In this document: positions 25,254 to 34,641 of the stretch, piece by piece | Layout: each line of letters starts with the position of its first letter | Numbering within the stretch: position 1 is the first letter of the stretch | Assembly (NCBI GenBank): GCA_026169815.1 | Contig: JAPFDT010000010.1 | Coordinates: 1 to 43,331, forward strand | Direction of reading: 5' to 3' | DNA from: Pseudogracilibacillus sp. | GTDB lineage: Bacteria; Bacillota; Bacilli; Bacillales; Amphibacillaceae | DNA: 43,331 nucleotides | Position numbers and translations under genes: made by a program | Notes under the pieces: model-generated | Told to the model about the DNA's origin: nothing | The model's database searches: none | What the model saw: only the letters and a program-made list of their open reading frames with translations

Positions 25254-26333
25254 TTATGATTTAATTCCGGCACCAAAGTTGACAACTTCATTGTAGAATT
25301 GGTCAAACATTTCAAAATCCATTTGTTGTTGAGCATCAGATAAAGCTACTGCTGGATCTGGGTGAACTTCTGCCATCACTACATCTGCGCCAATTGCAAT
25401 TGCTGCTTTTGCTGTTGGAATTAATAAATCACGTCGACCTGTTGAATGTGTAACGTCTACCATAACAGGTAAGTGAGTTTCTTGTTTTAAAATTGGAACA
25501 GCTGAAATATCTAGAGTATTTCTCGTTGCTGTTTCATATGTTCTAATTCCACGTTCACATAAAATAATATTACCATTACCACGAGAGATAATGTATTCTG
25601 CTGCGTTAATAAATTCAGCGATTGTAGCTGATAGTCCACGTTTTAAAATAACTGGTTTGTTCGCTTCTCCTGCTTTTTTCAGCAATTCAAAGTTCTGCAT
25701 ATTTCTAGCACCAATTTGGATAACGTCGATGTAATCTTGAGCCTCTTCAATATCAGCTGGATTCACTATTTCACTTACAACTGCTAAGTCGTGTTCATCT
25801 GCTACACGTTTTAAAATCTTTAATCCTTCTAAACCAAGCCCTTGGAAATCATAAGGAGATGTACGAGGCTTATAAGCTCCACCACGTAGTAATTTTAAGC
25901 CTTTTTCTTTAATTACTTCACCGACTTTAGCTGTTTGTTCATAACTTTCAACGGCACATGGTCCGAAAATAAATTGTGTTTCGCCACTTCCAAATGGTAC
26001 ACCTTTAATATCAATTACTGTATCTTCTGCTTTACGTTTACGAGATACGAGTAATGCTTTCTGTTGTTCACTTTCCTGAATTTCTAAGCCTGCTTTAAAG
26101 ATTTCTTTAAAAATATGCTCTACAGTTGCGTTCTTAAATGGACCATCATTATGCTTTATAATATGATTAAGCATGTCTCGCTCACGAACAGGGTCGAATT
26201 TTCTTGTACTTTGTTTACCCTTGATCTCACCAATGTCCTGAACGATTTCAGCACGTTCATTAATTAGCTTTAATAAATCTAAGTTTAATTCATCTAGCTG
26301 TTCACGTAATTGTTGCATATCACCATTACTCAT
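25254..26333 (-). CDS. aroA: Bifunctional chorismate mutase / DAHP synthase
   Basis: This 359-residue protein fuses an AroQ-type chorismate mutase (about residues 1-90, with the helical pattern [30 protein letters not shown]) to a class I-beta (KDPG-like) 3-deoxy-D-arabino-heptulosonate-7-phosphate synthase (about 105-355). The latter has [37 protein letters not shown] and [13 protein letters not shown]. It starts aromatic amino acid synthesis; the mutase domain senses chorismate or prephenate for feedback. Bacillus names this gene aroA, not to be confused with EPSP synthase aroA of E. coli. In B. subtilis ytxJ sits upstream; it is absent here. Confidence 0.95.
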   Translation of the reverse strand: MSNGDMQQLREQLDELNLDLLKLINERAEIVQDIGEIKGKQSTRKFDPVRERDMLNHIIKHNDGPFKNATVEHIFKEIFKAGLEIQESEQQKALLVSRKRKAEDTVIDIKGVPFGSGETQFIFGPCAVESYEQTAKVGEVIKEKGLKLLRGGAYKPRTSPYDFQGLGLEGLKILKRVADEHDLAVVSEIVNPADIEEAQDYIDVIQIGARNMQNFELLKKAGEANKPVILKRGLSATIAEFINAAEYIISRGNGNIILCERGIRTYETATRNTLDISAVPILKQETHLPVMVDVTHSTGRRDLLIPTAKAAIAIGADVVMAEVHPDPAVALSDAQQQMDFEMFDQFYNEVVNFGAGIKS

Positions 26334-26542
26334 TTTCCCGTCTCCCTCATCTATTAATAATTAGAACGATTATATATGATTTTGTGAAATTTGTCACATA
26401 TTTGAATACATACTGAGATTATACACTTTTCTGATAAATTAATCTAATGAAGTACTAAATTAAATTAATAAATCCTATTCTTACCTCATTGCTAACGCAT
26501 AAAAACAATGTATCCTACTATAACCATTCATTGAATTGTAAA

Positions 26543-26576
26543 AGAACTTATGATAAATAAATTTATCACAAGTTCT
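26543..26576 (-). terminator. Terminator of ytxGH
   Basis: AGAACTTATGATAAAT (26543-26558) pairs with ATTTATCACAAGTTCT (26561-26576) over 16 bp with one mismatch. TTTTAC follows on the minus strand. Confidence 0.8.
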
Positions 26577-26582
26577 CTTGCA

Positions 26583-27173
26583 TTATTCGTCTTTATTTAA
26601 TTTCTTTTTCACATCTTCAGTAGTTTCTTCTACTTCTTCTTTGACATCTGCTGCTTTTTTTGTTGCTTTATCTTTTACTTCCGCAGCCTTTTCTGTCGCT
26701 TCGTCTTTTAATTCTTCTGCTGTTTCTTTTATTTCTTCTTTAGCATTTTCTTTTAGATTTTTTGCTTTGCTTGCTACTTCTTTTGCTTTGTCAGTTACGT
26801 CTTTTGACTTACTTTTAACATCTTTAGCTAAATCCTTAGATTTTTCAGTTACATCGCCAGCAACATCTTTCGTTTTTTCAGTTACATCTTTTGTTAATTT
26901 TGTTGTCGAATCAATTGCTTGTTTCGTTAATTCTGTACCTTTTTCTTTTAGTTCAGAACCTTTGATTTTTGCTTGATCTACATATACAGTACCTTTTTCC
27001 TGTACATTCACTCGTAAGTCGTCCACTTTATCGAGAGCTTGTCTCGTTCCTACATTGATATCGCTACGGATTTCTCTACCTGATTTAGGAGCAAAAACGA
27101 GTGCAAGTGCTGCACCAACAACACTTCCAATTAATGCACCTGTAACAAAACTTAAATTATTATTATCACTCAT
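26583..27173 (-). CDS. ytxH: YtxH-family general stress protein with LEA-like repeats
   Basis: From the ATG at 27173 (AAGGAG 9 bases upstream) this is 196 residues; the in-frame ATG at 27182 directly abuts the ribosome binding site. Residues 7-30 form a glycine-rich hydrophobic segment ending FAPKSG, the YtxH signature. The rest (about 60-195) is a long amphipathic helix of K/D/E/A repeats with a roughly 11-residue period, such as KDVTEKTKDVAGDVTEKSKD, like group 3 LEA proteins. In B. subtilis the ytxGHJ operon is under sigma-B; a sigma-B-like promoter is present before ytxG here. Longer than B. subtilis YtxH (about 150 residues) because of extra repeats. Confidence 0.9.
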   Translation of the reverse strand: MSDNNNLSFVTGALIGSVVGAALALVFAPKSGREIRSDINVGTRQALDKVDDLRVNVQEKGTVYVDQAKIKGSELKEKGTELTKQAIDSTTKLTKDVTEKTKDVAGDVTEKSKDLAKDVKSKSKDVTDKAKEVASKAKNLKENAKEEIKETAEELKDEATEKAAEVKDKATKKAADVKEEVEETTEDVKKKLNKDE

Positions 27174-27212
27174 GTTTCTCATCTCCTTAGTATATAATTC
27201 ACTTACTTATTA

Positions 27213-27626
27213 TTACTTATTACGGTTCTTCCATACATTTAAGACAGCTGTACTCCATTTAACTGCTTCAGTAGCCTTATCTACATCATCTTCAGATGTC
27301 TTAGAAATCTTATCTGACATTTTTTTCACTGAATGAGTAAGATTATTAAACGTATCACCAATTTCTTCTACACCATCAAAGACACTATTTAATTTAGCAA
27401 CTTTATCATTAATATCTTCTGCTAAATCATTTGTTTTTTGAAGTAGTAAAGTTGTTTCTGTCGTAATACCTTCTAGTTGTTTCTCTACTCCTTCTAATGT
27501 GTCCGCAACATTATCAAGTGTACGTTGTGTTGCTTTAAGCACTCCAGCTAAATACGCTACTAAAACTGCAAATGCAAGTGCTACAATAATTACTGCGATT
27601 GCTATTGCTGCATACATTGTTGTCAA
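27213..27626 (-). CDS. ytxG: YtxG-family (DUF948) membrane protein
   Basis: This 137-residue protein has one N-terminal transmembrane helix (about 4-27) and a coiled-coil remainder of helical periodicity (TLDNVADTLEGVEKQLEGIT and following). It matches the DUF948 general-stress proteins. It is first in a two-gene unit with ytxH, 39 bases downstream. A sigma-B-like promoter lies 70 bases upstream of the ATG. Its molecular role is not known. Confidence 0.9.
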   Translation of the reverse strand: MTTMYAAIAIAVIIVALAFAVLVAYLAGVLKATQRTLDNVADTLEGVEKQLEGITTETTLLLQKTNDLAEDINDKVAKLNSVFDGVEEIGDTFNNLTHSVKKMSDKISKTSEDDVDKATEAVKWSTAVLNVWKNRNK

Positions 27627-27695
27627 CTCCTCTTCTCCATTTAACTTTATTTAAATTGGTACACATTCAAGTATGTATCATTTTACACTATATAG

Positions 27696-27720
27696 ATACC
27701 CAATTTAAACAGAATAAAAC
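27696..27720 (-). promoter_or_regulatory. Sigma-B-like promoter of ytxGH
   Basis: On the minus strand GTTTTA (27715-27720) and GGGTAT (27696-27701, exact) are 13 bases apart. This fits the sigma-B consensus and the known sigma-B control of ytxGHJ in B. subtilis. Confidence 0.75.
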
Positions 27721-27805
27721 ATGTATCTTCTTTATATAGTAACTGATTCTAGCTTTTTTTTCACGGGTTCTTATCATTTATTTGAAAAAAGATTAAAAAT
27801 AATGA

Positions 27806-27850
27806 AAAAAAGCGTTTATCATGTTCCCTATAGATGAACACGATAAACTC
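27806..27850 (-). terminator. Terminator of murC
   Basis: GTTTATCATGTTC (27814-27826) pairs with GAACACGATAAAC (27836-27848), 13 bp with one wobble. On the minus strand GCTTTTTTTC follows. Confidence 0.9.
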
Positions 27851-27874
27851 TTTCTATTTTATTTCATAAAAAAA

Positions 27875-29167
27875 TTATAAAGATTTTTCATACGCCTTTT
27901 GGAACTTTTGGATATCCCCTGCTCCCATAAAGACAAGAACACCGTCTTCAAATTGTTGTAATGTCGCAATATTATCCATCGTTAATAGTTTACTTTGTGA
28001 AACCTTTACTTGTAAATCTTCAATTTTCAGCTCTCCAGATGATTCACGTGCTGATGAAAATATATCACATAAATATACATGATCTGCTGTTTGTAAACTT
28101 TCGGCAAATTCATTTAAAAATGTTTTTGTTCGCGTAAAAGTATGTGGTTGAAAAATTGCCACTATCGATTTATTAGGATATTTTCGTCGAGCTGAATCAA
28201 TAGTTGCTGTTACTTCAATAGGATGGTGCGCATAATCATCAATAATAATTTGTTTTTGTAATTTCTTTTCAGAAAATCTACGCTTCACACCTGTAAAACT
28301 ACTTAAACTGTGAATAATAGATGCATCAATTCCTTCATAATGACAAAAAGCAATAATGGATAATGCATTTAAAATATGATGATTACCATGTAAAGGAATA
28401 GTGAATGTATCGTAATACGTATTTCTTACCGATACATCAAACTCCGTACCTTCAGGTGTTTCTTTAATATTTGTTGCTTGGAAATCATTTTCCTCTGAAA
28501 AGCCATAATAAATAATTGGCACTTTCGTTTGTAAGTGCTGTAAATGTTCATCTTCCCCACATGCGATAATTCCTTTTTTCACATTGTTCGCCATTGATTG
28601 AAATGCATTAAACACATCGTCAATGTCTGAAAAGTAATCTGGATGATCAAAATCAATATTTGTAATGATCGCATAGTCTGGATTATAATTTAAAAAATGA
28701 CGCTTATATTCACATGCTTCAAAAGCGAAATAATCGCTATTTTCATGACCTTTTCCAGTACCATCACCTATTAAATAAGATGTTGGCAAATTATCATCTA
28801 ATACGTGTGCTAACAAACCAGTTGTCGATGTTTTACCATGAGAACCTGTCACTGCAACACTCGTATATTGATTTATCCAATCCCCTAAAAATTCATGGTA
28901 TTTATAAAACGTTGCCCCTAATTCACGAGCGCGCTTAATTTCGATATGATCATCTGAAAATGCATTTCCTGCAATAATAGTATGATCTGCTTTTATATTA
29001 TCTGCTGAAAAAGGAAGAATAGATATCCCTTTTCTTTCCAACTCTTCTTGCGTAAAAAACTCTTTATCTACATCTGAGCCTTGCACTTCTTCCCCTGAAT
29101 CATGTAAAATCTGTGCAAGTGCGCTCATACCAGTACCTTTAATACCAATAAAATGGTAAGTTGTCAT
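27875..29167 (-). CDS. murC: UDP-N-acetylmuramate--L-alanine ligase
   Basis: This 430-residue Mur ligase adds the first amino acid, L-alanine, to UDP-MurNAc. The N-terminal nucleotide-binding segment is [15 protein letters not shown], the ATP-binding P-loop is [11 protein letters not shown] (about 107-117), then [21 protein letters not shown], and YAHHPIEV near the start of the C-terminal domain, ending with FMGAGDIQ. In B. subtilis murC is also separate from the dcw cluster and adjacent to sftA and ytxG. Here a nicotinate phosphoribosyltransferase gene lies in between. Confidence 0.97.
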   Translation of the reverse strand: MTTYHFIGIKGTGMSALAQILHDSGEEVQGSDVDKEFFTQEELERKGISILPFSADNIKADHTIIAGNAFSDDHIEIKRARELGATFYKYHEFLGDWINQYTSVAVTGSHGKTSTTGLLAHVLDDNLPTSYLIGDGTGKGHENSDYFAFEACEYKRHFLNYNPDYAIITNIDFDHPDYFSDIDDVFNAFQSMANNVKKGIIACGEDEHLQHLQTKVPIIYYGFSEENDFQATNIKETPEGTEFDVSVRNTYYDTFTIPLHGNHHILNALSIIAFCHYEGIDASIIHSLSSFTGVKRRFSEKKLQKQIIIDDYAHHPIEVTATIDSARRKYPNKSIVAIFQPHTFTRTKTFLNEFAESLQTADHVYLCDIFSSARESSGELKIEDLQVKVSQSKLLTMDNIATLQQFEDGVLVFMGAGDIQKFQKAYEKSL

Positions 29168-29240
29168 AATGAACCTCCAAAACCGTCATTAGAAAATGCT
29201 CCTATAATGCGTTTTCTAATAGAATTTCTTTTATACTTAA

Positions 29241-30347
29241 TTAACCTTCATACATTACTTCTTCTAAGCGTTCGTTCGGCCAAAACTTTCTACCTTCTTT
29301 AGCTGAATGTGTTCCGTCTAATAATACATTATCACCTGTAAAATGAATATTAATATGCAATAAGCTACTGCCAATTCCATACATATCTACAGGTACACCG
29401 CGATTTTCAAAGTATTCGATTTTTTCCTCTGTAAATCCACCACTTGCTACAATGTTCACCTTAGTGAAACCTTCATCATCTAAAGCTTTACGTAATGCAA
29501 AGATAAGCTCGGGATTTACTCCACAAGGATCAAACGTCCCCATTAAATGATCATTTCTTAAAAAATATTTATCTACCATTGTTTTAGACGTATCGACACG
29601 TACAGCGTTTAATTCATCGCCGAATTCACGAGCTAATTTCAATGAATCAGTTATGACATCATTATTATAATCAACTAGTGCCATTAATTCATCTTCTGGG
29701 AATATTTCCTGATATGCTTTTGTCGCTGCTACAACATCCCCGCGAAACATTTGAATTAAAGCATGCGGCATCGTTCCCATTCCTTGTTTACCCCACCATT
29801 CATTCATCGCATGTGTTGCTTGGGCAGATGACCCTCCGATAAAAGCAGCATAGCCATCTCCAGCTTGTTGTGTAAAATGATCATCACGGTCACCCATAAA
29901 AATAACTGGTTTCTGTGTCCCAGATGAACGTGCAGCTTTTACAACATTATATACATTTGTAGCTACAGAAGTTCGTCGAGATAAAATCCCGTCAATAATC
30001 CCTTCTAAATAGCCAAAGTATTGATAACGTCCTGTTATTGTTAAGACCGCTTCAAATGGTTTTATTTTATCACCATCTTTTAATGATTTTATTTCTAACG
30101 TTTCAGGATGATCCGCAAATGTATGAACTAAAGCTATTACTTCATCTGTGCCACACAGTACGGCATCATCTTTTTGAAAAAACTGCATCGTTACAATATT
30201 GTCTGGTGATTTTTCTTCAATAATTTTTTTCGTTTTCAAAAAATATACGGCAGAGAACCAGCCTTCTTTGACTCGTTCATCAAATTTAAATGTTTTATTC
30301 GTTAAACGATTAATTTTACCTTGTAACTTCTGTTCAATTTCTTTCAT
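29241..30347 (-). CDS. pncB: Nicotinate phosphoribosyltransferase
   Basis: This 368-residue enzyme makes nicotinate mononucleotide from nicotinate and PRPP in NAD salvage. It has a TSVATNV block near residue 126, IGGSSAQATHAMNEW near 170, the PRPP-region MPHALIQMFRGD and later AVRVDTSKTM, NIVASGGFTEEKI and VDMYGIGSSL. It is of the shorter (about 370 aa) NAPRTase form, distinct from the roughly 490-residue B. subtilis protein. The ribosome binding site is GAGGGAG. It sits between murC and sftA, which are adjacent in B. subtilis as I recall, so its place here looks like an insertion relative to that order. Confidence 0.9.
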   Translation of the reverse strand: MKEIEQKLQGKINRLTNKTFKFDERVKEGWFSAVYFLKTKKIIEEKSPDNIVTMQFFQKDDAVLCGTDEVIALVHTFADHPETLEIKSLKDGDKIKPFEAVLTITGRYQYFGYLEGIIDGILSRRTSVATNVYNVVKAARSSGTQKPVIFMGDRDDHFTQQAGDGYAAFIGGSSAQATHAMNEWWGKQGMGTMPHALIQMFRGDVVAATKAYQEIFPEDELMALVDYNNDVITDSLKLAREFGDELNAVRVDTSKTMVDKYFLRNDHLMGTFDPCGVNPELIFALRKALDDEGFTKVNIVASGGFTEEKIEYFENRGVPVDMYGIGSSLLHINIHFTGDNVLLDGTHSAKEGRKFWPNERLEEVMYEG

Positions 30348-30384
30348 GAAAGAAACTCCCTCATCTGGATTCTATTATTTTTTA

Positions 30385-32601
30385 TTATTGTAATGCTTCA
30401 TCGACTTGTGCTTTTGTTACAAGTACATCACGCGGTTTTGAGCCATTTGCTGCAGATACAATTCCTTTATATTCTAATGAATCAATTAAGCGTGCGGCTC
30501 GATTATACCCTATTCTAAACCTTCTTTGCAATAACGATGTACTTGCACGACGTTGTTCGACTACAAATGAAATGACTTCATCTAATAACTCATCTTCATC
30601 TTCATTTTCAACTTCTAATAATAATTGTTCTTGTTCAAATAAATAATTAGGCTCAGCTATTTGTCTTGAATAGTTAGCTACGCGATCAATTTCGTCATCA
30701 GAAACGAAAGGGCCTTGTAACCTAACACTTTTACTTGCACCATTTTCAACAAATAACATATCACCTTTACCGAGCAATTTTTCCGCGCCATTCGAATCCA
30801 AAATTGTTCTGGAATCTACTTGTGATGACACACTAAAGGCAATCCTTGTAGGAATGTTCGCTTTAATTAACCCTGTAATAACATCTACAGAAGGGCGCTG
30901 GGTTGCTACGAGTAAATGCATCCCACAAGCCCGAGCTTTTTGTGCAATTCGACAAATCGCATCTTCTACTTCTTGTGGAGAAACAATCATTAAATCAGCT
31001 AACTCATCAATAATGACAACAATATAAGATAATTTTTCTGATGCACGATTTTCTTTTATCATCTTCTCATTATATCGTTGAACATTTCTTACTCCAGCAT
31101 TGGCTAGTTTTTCATAACGTTCTTCCATTTCATTAACAGCCCATTTTAATGCTACTGTTGCTGCTTGAGCATCCGTAATTACCGGACTAATTAAATGTGG
31201 AATACCGTTATACGGTGTTAGCTCAACCATTTTCGGGTCAATCATCATGAACTTTACATCTTCATGATTTGCCTTATATAAAATACTTAAAATAATGGAA
31301 TTAATACATACACTTTTACCTGAACCAGTAGCTCCAGCAATTAAGCCATGTGGCATATCATCAATCGTTGTAATTAATGGCTCACCTTCAATTGTTAATC
31401 CTAAAGCGATTGTTAAATCTGAAGCCGATTGTTCAAAAGCTTCCGATTCAATAATTTCTTGTAAGCCTACTATTTGAGGATATTGGTTTGGCACTTCAAT
31501 TCCAATTGTATTTTTACCTGGTATTGGTGCTTCCATTCGAATATCACGAGCTGACATATTTAACTTAATATCATCTGCTAAATTACGAATTCGACTAACT
31601 TTTACACCTAATGCAGGTTGAATTTCAAAACGGGTCACAGACGGACCTTGTGTCACATTAACAACTTTAGCATCTACTTTAAAATGTTCTAACGTTTGAT
31701 TTAATAGAAATTGCTGCTCTTGTAACCAGTCACTATCTCCATCATCTGGTAGAACCGGATCGTCTAATAAATGATTGGGCACTGTTGGAATATAAACATC
31801 TTCTTCGCTTTCACCAGAGATGTCTTCTTCAACCATCGTTAATTCAGAAGTAATAGGACTACTCACTAATTCATCGATTTGTTCGACCTCATCATGATTG
31901 ATTTCTATCTTAGTTGCTTCTTCTTGTGACACAATTATAGAAGGCTCTTTCTCTACATCTGTCTCTTCTTGGTCAACTCGTTGCTTTAACTGTTCTATTT
32001 TCGCTCGACGAGTCGTGCGATCAAAGTAAGCTTGCTTTCGTTTCTTTTCTAAATCTGCTTTTTCCTGCTCTTCTTGCTTATCCTGGCCATCACGAATTCT
32101 AAACACACGATCTAATTCATCTGGTCTCGTATAACCTTCTAACGGATCTTTCTTTTTATTTTCTGTTTGTTCTATTGTAGTTTGTTCAGGCTGTTTTATT
32201 GCTTCTTGTTCAACCTGAGTATTTCTTCGATTATTTTCTCGTCTCATATAAGCTGGTATATCTTCAAGTTCTTTGTCAGTCGGTTGTCGTCCAGATTTAT
32301 TTAACGGTGCTTGACTATACGGACGTCGTCTCTTTCTATTATGCGTACGTTGATGTTGTACCGGTGTTCGCTTATGCGTTTGATTATCTTGTTCATCAAC
32401 CGTAACAGGGAAACGAAAGGATGACGGTCGTTTTTTTGAATATTGATAAGCAACACGTGTATCGACTGGTCTTTTTGAAGTAGGAGGTATTCGTTGCACA
32501 CTACTATCACTAGAACTAGATTCCTCCATGTCTTGCACGATTTCTTCTTCAATTTCTTCAAAGAAAAAATCGCTCACACGCTTTTTCCAATTATTCGACA
32601 T
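30385..32601 (-). CDS. sftA: DNA translocase SftA (FtsK/SpoIIIE family)
   Basis: The ATG at 32601 (MSNNWKKR, AGTAGGTG upstream) gives 738 residues. There are no membrane helices. The N-terminal 250 residues are low-complexity and rich in Q, E, R and T. The FtsK domain follows, with Walker A GATGSGKS at about residue 421, Walker B IVVIIDELADLM, and the ATQRPSVDVITG block. The C-terminal gamma winged-helix domain (about 675-735, RRFRIGYNRAARLIDSL) binds KOPS/SRS-like DNA. Lack of transmembrane segments is what separates SftA from SpoIIIE/FtsK. It clears chromosome DNA from the septum. Confidence 0.95.
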   Translation of the reverse strand: MSNNWKKRVSDFFFEEIEEEIVQDMEESSSSDSSVQRIPPTSKRPVDTRVAYQYSKKRPSSFRFPVTVDEQDNQTHKRTPVQHQRTHNRKRRRPYSQAPLNKSGRQPTDKELEDIPAYMRRENNRRNTQVEQEAIKQPEQTTIEQTENKKKDPLEGYTRPDELDRVFRIRDGQDKQEEQEKADLEKKRKQAYFDRTTRRAKIEQLKQRVDQEETDVEKEPSIIVSQEEATKIEINHDEVEQIDELVSSPITSELTMVEEDISGESEEDVYIPTVPNHLLDDPVLPDDGDSDWLQEQQFLLNQTLEHFKVDAKVVNVTQGPSVTRFEIQPALGVKVSRIRNLADDIKLNMSARDIRMEAPIPGKNTIGIEVPNQYPQIVGLQEIIESEAFEQSASDLTIALGLTIEGEPLITTIDDMPHGLIAGATGSGKSVCINSIILSILYKANHEDVKFMMIDPKMVELTPYNGIPHLISPVITDAQAATVALKWAVNEMEERYEKLANAGVRNVQRYNEKMIKENRASEKLSYIVVIIDELADLMIVSPQEVEDAICRIAQKARACGMHLLVATQRPSVDVITGLIKANIPTRIAFSVSSQVDSRTILDSNGAEKLLGKGDMLFVENGASKSVRLQGPFVSDDEIDRVANYSRQIAEPNYLFEQEQLLLEVENEDEDELLDEVISFVVEQRRASTSLLQRRFRIGYNRAARLIDSLEYKGIVSAANGSKPRDVLVTKAQVDEALQ

Positions 32602-32697
32602 AATCATCACCTACTCTTCACTATAATTAGATTATCTTCTATTTTAGCATGTTTAATCATTATAGACAGTGTTTACTTAATCGAGTTATTCAGAAAT

Positions 32698-33510
32698 CTA
32701 TTTTTTCGTATTTCTTGGTTTATTTTGCGCCATAATAAAAATAGGCTCCAATGTATTATCTTCATAAATAAATGGCAATGATGTTACAGGAATACGACCT
32801 TCAGCAAAGAACTGCATCGTCATTTGAGCTAAAATATCATAACCGGTATCATTACGAATATCTGCAAGAATTAATACATCTTGATGCGGTACAGCTACAG
32901 CTAAATCTCCTGAAGCTTTGCTTTTAATTTCATCTAAGAAAGATTCATTTAAAATTCTACTCGCATCATATCCATCTTGAGTTGCTATAAAATAAAAATC
33001 ATTATCTTGAACAGTGTCAACTTTATAATCAGTTTTTAAAGATCGCATATTAAATAAGGCATTTTCATGTATTCGTTCTGCTGTCCAATTCTCTGTTTCT
33101 AAAAAAGCTTCATCAATTAAACGATAAGATTTCCCTAAATCTAATGCGTAAAATATTCTCGTTTCTGCTGTATGTTCTTTCGTTAATAATTGTGTACCAT
33201 CTTTTTTCTCTGTTGGAAAAGAAGTTGAACGAATAACCGGAAAGATATGTTTTTCCATACCTGATAATTGGTGTTGTTCATTCATAATTTTTAACGCTTC
33301 ATGTAAATGATCAACGAGTTCATCAACTGCTGCTTCTCCGCGCTCATTATATTTAGCGACTAATTGTGGAAGGCGAACCGAAATTCCTTCTTTCGATTCT
33401 TTCCATTCTATACGAAACACATTATTATCACGATTATATGAAGTTCGAAACGCTTCGTCTTGAAGACGCTTTTCTAACTTTTTCTTCATTTTCATATTTG
33501 TCATCTTCAT
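32698..33510 (-). CDS. ytpQ: YtpQ-like protein (DUF1444)
   Basis: This 270-residue, probably cytoplasmic protein matches the DUF1444 family by its layout: an N-terminal region KLEKRLQDEAFRTSY, a middle IFPVIRSTSFP, and a C-terminal part with VAVPHQDVLILADIRNDTGYDILAQM. The ATG follows GGAGGAATCATTTA. It lies directly before sftA on the same strand, the position of ytpQ in B. subtilis, where ytpP and ytpR normally accompany it; both are missing here. The function is unknown; no catalytic motif is visible. Confidence 0.85.
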   Translation of the reverse strand: MKMTNMKMKKKLEKRLQDEAFRTSYNRDNNVFRIEWKESKEGISVRLPQLVAKYNERGEAAVDELVDHLHEALKIMNEQHQLSGMEKHIFPVIRSTSFPTEKKDGTQLLTKEHTAETRIFYALDLGKSYRLIDEAFLETENWTAERIHENALFNMRSLKTDYKVDTVQDNDFYFIATQDGYDASRILNESFLDEIKSKASGDLAVAVPHQDVLILADIRNDTGYDILAQMTMQFFAEGRIPVTSLPFIYEDNTLEPIFIMAQNKPRNTKK

Positions 33511-33681
33511 TAAATGATTCCTCCAAAATAAATAGGATTACATTTTAAAATTACATGTATAATCTCTATTTTACCACATTTTCATATTCGTTATAACCAA
33601 TACGTTTATACGTATTATGAATAATGATATTGATTCTAACTTTTTCATCTATGATTATTTTATTTTTTAGAAGATTCGGCG

Positions 33682-33687
33682 TATAAT
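33682..33687 (+). promoter_or_regulatory. -10 box of ytoQ
   Basis: TATAAT lies 19 bases before the ATG of ytoQ. No clear -35 match is seen at the proper distance. Confidence 0.35.
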
Positions 33688-33705
33688 GAGTTTGGAGGGA
33701 TAAAT

Positions 33706-34146
33706 ATGGAATTAACAGTTTATTTAGCAGGAGAAATTCATACAAATTGGCGTGAAGAGTTACAAAAGCTAGCTGAAGAAAGAAAATTACCTTTATCTTT
33801 CGTTGCTCCACAAACAAATCATGATCGTTCGGATGATATTGGAGAAGCGATTTTAGGTGAACAACCTGGAAATTTATATAAAGACCATGCAGCTTCAGAT
33901 ATAAATAATTTCCGAACACAAGTAATGTTACAAAAAGCTGATGTTGTTATTGCATTGTTTGGTGAGCAGTATCGTCAGTGGAATACTGCGATGGATGCAA
34001 GTGCGGCGATTACATTAAATAAACCGACAATCATTATTCGTCCAGAGTCACTAATCCATCCATTAAAAGAACTGTCTAACAAAGCTAATGTAACAGTAGA
34101 AACAGTCGAACAAGCATTGGATGTATTATCATACATTTATGAATAA
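33706..34146 (+). CDS. ytoQ: YtoQ family protein
   Basis: This 146-residue single-domain protein begins ELTVYLAGEIHTNWRE and contains FVAPQTNHDRSDDIGE, ASDINNFRTQVMLQKADVVIALFG and QWNTAMDASAAI. This is the YtoQ family, related to nucleoside 2-deoxyribosyltransferase-like folds. No enzymatic activity is established to my knowledge. It is the only plus-strand gene in this part, divergent from ytpQ, with GGAGGGA as ribosome binding site and its own terminator. Confidence 0.9.
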   Translation: MELTVYLAGEIHTNWREELQKLAEERKLPLSFVAPQTNHDRSDDIGEAILGEQPGNLYKDHAASDINNFRTQVMLQKADVVIALFGEQYRQWNTAMDASAAITLNKPTIIIRPESLIHPLKELSNKANVTVETVEQALDVLSYIYE

Positions 34147-34152
34147 ACAAGC

Positions 34153-34190
34153 AAATCCCCTATTGCCAATGAGCAGTAGGGGATTTATTA
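34153..34190 (+). terminator. Terminator of ytoQ
   Basis: AAATCCCCTA (34153-34162) pairs perfectly with TAGGGGATTT (34177-34186). The following sequence is ATTATG, so the T run is short. Confidence 0.7.
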
Positions 34191-34293
34191 TGTTTGTATA
34201 AACTTTTGAAAGGATGATGGAACTGTGACTTAAAAATATAACGTTCTCTACTAAGCTGAAAAAGATTTAATTTCTTTTAAATAGTTAGAAGAT

Positions 34294-34324
34294 AACCACC
34301 ACAGTCCGAATATATTCCGCTTTC
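34294..34324 (-). repeat. Structured intergenic repeat, fragment of B/C type
   Basis: AACCACCACAGTCCGAATAT and the following TATTCCGCTTTC match the reverse complement of the right end of copy B including its flanking GGTGGTT. Only about 31 bases are left. The gap 34147-34641 holds this fragment, copy E and the ytoQ terminator; I see no gene. Confidence 0.75.
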
Positions 34325-34430
34325 TTACGATTAGTCAAGTTCTTTTTTAAAAAAGTATAAATGCATTGTTAACCAGCATGCTTAGCATAATTAATTATGA
34401 AAGATATTCCAACATTCAATGTATAAAATA

Positions 34431-34558
34431 TAGCGGAGGAATAACACGGAGACTCCTGCAGGATAAGCAACAACCGAAAATCCCCGAAGAAACGGACTTT
34501 GTTTCTGAGGTAGTTGAGGTGTTGCCTGCGGAAAGCGTAGTGTTATTCCGTAGCGAAG
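34431..34558 (+). repeat. Structured intergenic repeat, copy E
   Basis: Arms GGAATAACAC (34438-34447) and GTGTTATTCC (34540-34549) enclose GGAGACTCCTGCAGG, AACAACCGAAAATCC, a GAAAC...GTTTC hairpin, TAGTTGAGGTGTTGCC and TGCGGAAAGCG. It matches copy A in the opposite orientation but lacks that copy's two middle hairpins. Confidence 0.92.
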
Positions 34559-34641
34559 TTTGATGAAATCATTCTTTAATTATATTTTAGATAATACTAG
34601 CTACGGCCTACGTTGCTGTTTACGTTTACGGCTTTTTAATT

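Noticed and set aside
26578-26976. 132-residue plus-strand frame
   Set aside because: Antisense shadow of the YtxH repeats, with the same S/F/T low complexity.
27702-27710. GTTTAA three bases from GGGTAT upstream of ytxG
   Set aside because: The exact -35-like hexamer is far too close; GTTTTA 13 bases away gives the proper spacing.
34366-34563. 65-residue open frame on the plus strand
   Set aside because: It is formed by repeat copy E and has no recognisable protein features.
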